A stretch of 64,000 bases of DNA from Megachile rotundata. Taxonomy: Eukaryota > Arthropoda > Insecta > Hymenoptera > Megachilidae. The notes below the pieces were generated by a model. The model made no database searches, had not been told where the DNA came from, and saw only the letters and a list, made by a program, of their open reading frames with translations. This document shows positions 58,777 through 64,000 of the stretch, piece after piece (the stretch's first letter is position 1; every line of letters begins with the position of its first letter). The position numbers and the translations under genes were made by a program. The stretch spans positions 6,486,501 to 6,550,500 of the forward strand of contig NC_134995.1 of the NCBI RefSeq assembly GCF_050947335.1, written 5' to 3'.

Positions 58777-61539
58777 TTTATTGTACACGGTTCAGTTTCG
58801 AGAGATTCGCTTTATACTTTACTGCTCTCGTAGAGTCTACGGATTTCATCGAGTTAAACCCTCTTTCGTTCCACAGCACCCTCTCGTGGGTTTCATTCGT
58901 ATTCATGCGAGGCCGATTCAAATGCGTATTACGCCTGTCAGAAGTGATGGCTCGCGATCGTGCCGGGGAAAGCAGCTTTTGAAATGGGAGACGACGACCT
59001 CGCTCGTTTTCTTCCGGTCAAAAGGTGCCAGCTAACTTCCCACAGACTTGGATTTATAAAGCCATAAATTCTTCTGCTCGACCGGCTACGTTTCGAGAGG
59101 TAAACGCTCGGAACGAAATTCTCCCTGTTTTCGTTTCTGCTGGACTTAAATCGTAAAACAGATCGGCTTCCGATGGAACAAAGACAGCTTGTTTTTATTA
59201 CTTATTTTTCAGGACAGGTTTGGTTCTATGTTCCAGGTTTTGGAGGTGTTGGAAATTGCAAGTTTTTTTGTATTTCGCGTCATTTTTTTAATAGTATCAT
59301 TGAGTACATACAGAGTGTTTTTTATACTCCCATGTAGGTACTCTAAGATTTGAAAATTTAGAAATTCAGAAATGTAGAAGTACAAAAATGAAAATATTCA
59401 GAAATGTACTTTTATACATACACTGTTTAGTATATATTTGGTTCATGATACACGACTTGATTTCATCGAACTGAAATGTTACAAAACCAAATTCCATCGA
59501 AGTCTCACGAAAGCAACCGTTATCGTACACACATCTCCCCATGCAAGCGTTTACATCCTAGTACCGCATATCACCAAATACCGTGCACGCGATTGATCTT
59601 TTCAAGCATGAAGATCAACGAGCGCGTTTAATGATTGAAAATCGACAGGCAAGATTAGACGGGCCACTGAGAACGCTGTTTCCATTGCAGCCCGTTAAAT
59701 CGAGCGTGGAAATAAGAATACCTACATGCTCGACAGAGATCCAAGTAGGGCCTGCTTGCTCGCAAAACGATGTATTATGTATACGGAATAAATGGAATCG
59801 AGAGCAGCTCGAGCTTGGGTCCTTCGGAACCAATAGGGCGAGCTAACGGTCCTGCCATCGAACATATTGCCATGGTCACGTGTATGCGTCCCCTCTGCCC
59901 CATATACGACCATCCTGGATAAGTTTTCGGACGGAAGCAGTAGCGGCGTGGATAAATTCACGGAGCTTCCGGCGAAACTTCTCTGCGAGAGCGAAAGTGT
60001 GGACAATGCGATGCAACGATCCACGACACTCATATGTCTAAAATTCATCCTGAAATCAGTCTTTATTGCGCCCTGATGTTTCTCGCTTTAGCGCCTCGAG
60101 ACTGCCATTCTGTGGTAATCGAATACGCCCTATCCATATACAGTGGCGATACGGTACCAGTTGAGTTATCAATCCTTGTGAGAATTCGTGTAGTAGCTAA
60201 CAGACGTTAAAATCAACTAAACGACTCATTAATAATATATTGAATGGTTACATAAAATAGCCAAACTTGTACATGAAAGACCAACCTAACCAATTCTATT
60301 CCTATCAGTAATTTGTGACAACTATTTCTGCCTACGTACCTAAATCTATACTCGATTTTCTAAAGAGCTACAAAAGAGTGAAGAAAATGAAAGTAGCGAA
60401 AACGAGAGGTATCGCGAAGGTAACGAAATTTCGTCCGTCCACTTCTTTGTTCTCACCCCTTTTTTCGCGTCCGCAAAGTTTCCCGCTGTATGTACCTCAA
60501 GGCTCCCGCACGAAATCCTTCGCAAAAGTCACCTTGCCTTTCCATTGTTCAGCCTTTCGTTAACTTCTTTGTCTCTCTACCCCTTGGTTTTCTTTAACCC
60601 TCGTACACTTTCGTTTCTCGAGTTGCTTCTTCCCTCTCCTACGACTGTTTGCACTGTAGCCAGCAATAGCAGCTGGCGGCGGCTGCGCGTTCCCGAACTT
60701 CGAAACTCTAACGAAATCTCGGGCAAGGTGAATATTTTATGCGTAAATCAAATCCCGGCAAATATACGCGAGAGAGCGAGGATCCGTGGCACGAAGCGGC
60801 TAAATTGAATAGAAACGCTGCTCGAGCACAGCCGTGCGCTTCGCCACTCGACTCTCTGCTCTTTTCCTTTTTTCTTTCTCTCTTTTCTATGTAATTCTTC
60901 CTGAACTCTCTTTCTCTCCTCTTCTACCACTTCTCGTTTCTTCTCTATCTCTCGCCTGGGCTGTATTTTCGTTGCTCTTACGCCTAGCTTGTTGGATATA
61001 TACCTCGGATATCTATTGGTTATTGAATTTCTGTCGTGCAGCAACGACATGCACGTTATCGAGCTTATTTACAGCGGAGAATTCCAAGTTGAGACGATGG
61101 CGTCTCGATCGATTCGAGGTGCCACGAATCATCCGGAATTATTTAAGGATATATTAAACACTTTTTCTTGGTCAGCTGTTTCATACGCATCGATTATTAA
61201 AATAATGTTAACTCTGAGGCACACGAGTTTAATCCGAGTTGCACGGAATTTTTGTTTAATATGCATAAAGGGGAGAAACGGTCACTTTAATTATTTAGCA
61301 TGAAAACGTCAACTTGGGTGGGTTAAAATTTCAGTATGCATAAAAGGCGGCGAAAGGAGAGGCAATTTATAACCCACCTAACCTCTAAACCTAAGTAGAT
61401 ATTTATTTGGTTGAAAAAATAAAGACTTGTTATTGCGTTGATTTTGCTGTTACAAATACAAGACCAGCATTGCATGGGTTTAAATATTGTAGAATATGGG
61501 GCTGATGAGATAGTAAAAGATAGTATAGTAAAGTACTAG
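58777..61539. other. Unique sequence, several GC-richer blocks, no gene recognised
   Basis: GC-richer blocks at 58840-59160, 59440-60150 and 60300-61350 are separated by AT-rich DNA. Frames of up to 107 codons are open on both strands (58712-59035 plus, 59722-60048 minus, 60834-61157 plus, 60748-61050 minus). None is recognised. A pyrimidine-rich tract lies at 60840-60960. TACAGAGTGTTTTTTATAC at about 59309 weakly resembles the transposon end at 14515. GGTGGGTTA and TAACCCACC (about 61318 and 61372) could pair around a 45-nt loop. Confidence 0.45.
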
Positions 61540-62345
61540 CTCAGTATGGTATAGTTGTAGTGAAAGAATAACGATAGTATAATTTTTTACTTATTCTATG
61601 GTGTAGTATTTCAGTAGTATAGTACTTAATATAATATGATATAGCAATATAATGTGATAACAAAATGGAAGAATAGTAGAACAACAGAATAGGAGAATAG
61701 CAAAATAGCAGAATAGCGATAAACCAGAATAGTAGAAGAGTAGAAGGGTAGAGTAGTAATAAAGGGTAGAGCAATATAGTAATAGAGTAATAGATTAGTA
61801 GAATAGTAGAGTAGTAAAACAGTAGAGTAGTTGAGTAGTACAGTAGTTAAATAGTAAAGTAGTTGAGTAGTACAATAGTAGAGTAATAGGGTAGTGGAGT
61901 AGTACAAGAGTAAAAGAGTAGAGGAGTAAAAGTGTAAAAGAGTAAAATAGTAGAATAGTAGAGGAGTGGAAGAGTAGAAGAGTAGAAGAGTAAAAGAGTG
62001 GAAGAGTGGAAGAGTAGAAGAGTGGAAGAGTAGAAGAGTAGAAGAGTAGAAGAGTAGAAGAGTAGAAGAGTAGAAGAGTAGAAGAGTAGAAGAGTAGAAG
62101 AGTAGAAGAGTAGAAGAATAGAAGAGTAGAGGAGTAGAGGAGTAAAAGAGTAAAAGAGTAGAATAATAGAAGAGTAGAAGAGTAGAGGAGTAAAAGAGTA
62201 AAAGAGTAGAATAATAGAAGAGTAGAAGAGTAGAAGAGTAGGAGAGTAGAGGAGTAGAATAATGGAAGAGTGGATTAGTGCAATATTAAAATGGTAAAAT
62301 AGTGTAATAGTAAAACAATGTCACAGTCATATACTAGAACATTCT
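61540..62345 (+). repeat. Octamer array (AGTAGAAG)n, C-free on plus strand
   Basis: The left part (61540-61900) is a degenerate AATAGTAG/AGTAGAGT array. From about 61970 to 62110 AGTAGAAG is nearly perfect. Then AGTAAAAG, AGTAGAGG and AATAATAG variants alternate, with a 50-60-bp block duplicated around 62120-62240. No C occurs on the plus strand from 61906 to 62280. Confidence 0.94.
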
Positions 62346-64000
62346 AGAGTAGTATAATAGTATACTATCACAGCATAATGAAATAGAATAGTCAGCGAAA
62401 GAACTCTATATACACGTTTCTATTTCATCTCTAACCTCCATAACCAACATACCAAAATCTAATAATTAATAACAAGATTACTAAAAAATATCCATCCACA
62501 TCTTAACTTACCTTCTCACAAAGGTCTACTTACACCCACATCTACCAAAATAGCTCGTGAGGTAAGAAGTTGAAATTCCTTTCATCTGCGCATTTACTGA
62601 GATGGCTACTCAAACGACACAACAAGCGACCGAGTGATTAAACACTGAAAAACTGGTTTCCTCAGTGTCCATTGTTCGAGGCAACATTTTTATTTATTCG
62701 TTCATTACAATCATTCTCCCCGCATACTTTGTTCAGGGACTTTGCGTTCACAAAGGATGACGGCGGGAAGGAGAAATATTATTTTTTCCAGTCCCTTTGG
62801 GAAAAATGCCAACGTACTCTCACCCAGATACGATTCTGACCCAAAAAGGCACGCATTAAATTAATAAATTACAGGGGGATCCTCCTCGTTGGCTCACATC
62901 CGAATTGCTCAAGCTTTCGTGATCCTGACATTTACCTAGCGCCGATGATGTCACGCATGCTTCGCCCTGAACGAGAATCCGACGTACGATTCGACAGACA
63001 ATTTCAACATTTTATTATCCGGAAGAGCATGGCACCGTGAATCTTCGATCGTCCATTTATTTGAACAGAATCCATATTCTCCGTGAGATACGGTATCTAC
63101 GCTGTAATTCCCGGTTCTCTTACCGCAAACAAATCGTAAAATTCGATTATGAAAGACAATGTCCGAAAAGACTGGACGAATTTCCTTTATTAAAGTGATA
63201 TTATTGAAAGAATTTTGGCAACGACACGGGTCGTTAACTGTTATGGCTAGCATGCATCATTGTATACTTGCAACGCAAGCTTTCGGATACATATGCGAAC
63301 TTCAACATTTTTATATTCTGAAGATTTCATACTTTCGAGTTTCGGTCTTTATCATTTTTAAACTGTTACAAATTTCAAATCTTTTAATTTTAATTCTTGA
63401 TCAAATTTCTCGAACTGCAAATCTTTAGATTCACAAGACCTTGTATCCCCAAATTTCTGAATCCCCAGGCTTCTGAAGCCACAACAGTAGATCCTAAATA
63501 CCAAAGTCTTAACTGCTTAAATTCTCAAAAATCCCTAAAACTCATCGAACGACGTCTCTTCATACTAGTTCACATCTTCCTTAGGAAAGCTAGACTTACT
63601 ATTGACTGTGTCCTAATGTATCGTACTTAGGTACAATTAGTATATGAATATAGTAAGTTAGTAACCAAAAGGATGAACTAGCGACCTAGAACACCTGCAA
63701 ATACCTAGACTGCCTATATGCTCACAACCACCACTGCCTAGCCTACACTTACACATACGTACACACATACGTGTACACATACATATATCCAGTATTTGAA
63801 AAGTTTCCCCGGTGTAATCGGATGAATTAGTTGCGAGGGAATTATAATAGTATGGCGAATGATCCCCGCAGCGGCGGATGTAACGCTGCAAAACGCTTAA
63901 ACATTGACCGTTCTAGGTAAATTAATTTATGAATCAATTAGGGTAGTCGGGTTTAGATAGGCTTATCGATGGCAACGTACGAGCTACAGAGGAGGCGATA
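62346..64000. other. Unique sequence to the window end
   Basis: AT-rich to 62540. GC-richer at 62560-63300 with a 100-codon minus frame (62951-63253) opposed by a plus frame at 63159-63428. Decayed CAAATTTC-like words lie at 63365-63540. A CATACGTACACACATACGTG-like low-complexity stretch is at about 63750-63790. No gene recognised. Confidence 0.5.

Overview
This looks like eukaryotic, most likely insect, non-coding DNA. I found no protein-coding gene, rRNA gene, intact tRNA or CRISPR array that I can support. The base composition is AT-rich, but CpG is not obviously depleted. Short GC-richer unique blocks alternate with AT-rich DNA and many tandem arrays. Words such as GGTTAGGTTAG, a 167-bp element ending in TACAGGGTGT-type inverted repeats, and microsatellite-like octamer arrays fit arthropods, perhaps Hymenoptera. 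The taxon is an inference. The window is either an intergenic desert or the inside of a very large intron.

By adding my coordinates, roughly a quarter of the window is tandem or local repeat. Several classes can be separated. (1) Octamer or double-octamer arrays of one AAATT/CCC-like style: 0.1-0.6, 11.0-11.7, 13.8-14.3, 16.2-16.6, 26.2-27.2, 34.2, 49.3-49.7, 51.3-52.0 and 61.5-62.3 kb. (2) Longer-unit arrays with higher-order structure: 130 bp at 1.9 kb, 78 bp at 7.5 kb, 28 bp in 84-bp trimers at 9.0 kb, 47/94 bp at 17.3 kb, about 44 bp at 19.6 kb, about 200 bp at 28.9 kb, 131 bp at 39.1 kb, 206 bp at 41.8 kb, 362 bp at 43.7 kb, about 195 bp at 46.1 kb, 33/100 bp at 47.2 kb, 47 bp at 52.9 kb, about 190 bp at 54.1 kb and 66 bp at 56.5 kb. 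(3) A giant imperfect palindrome at 35.4-38.1 kb, whose two arms are CpG-rich 15-bp arrays (ACGCGTTAAAT-like) in opposite orientation around an 0.8-kb unique spacer.

Remnants of mobile elements are present. They are a 167-bp inverted-repeat element at 14.5 kb, a solo end at 4.47 kb, a nested inverted-repeat element at 58.0-58.8 kb with a partial relative at 33.8 kb, and two degenerate tRNA-like Pol III promoter sequences on the minus strand at 21.35 and 34.1 kb.

The most interesting signals are structural. The array at 19.6-20.2 kb repeats a 16-nt palindrome whose arms vary in a pairing-preserving way (A-T, G.T and G-C states at the same position). Two arrays at 11 and 16 kb share a G3-N4-G3-N6 architecture on the minus strand although their loops differ. 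The 35-38 kb CpG palindrome is the third. A precisely juxtaposed TTTTCAG/GTAAGT at 28.64 kb could be a recursive splice site if this is a long intron. The remaining unique blocks are described as such; open frames in them occur on both strands and resemble nothing I recognise.
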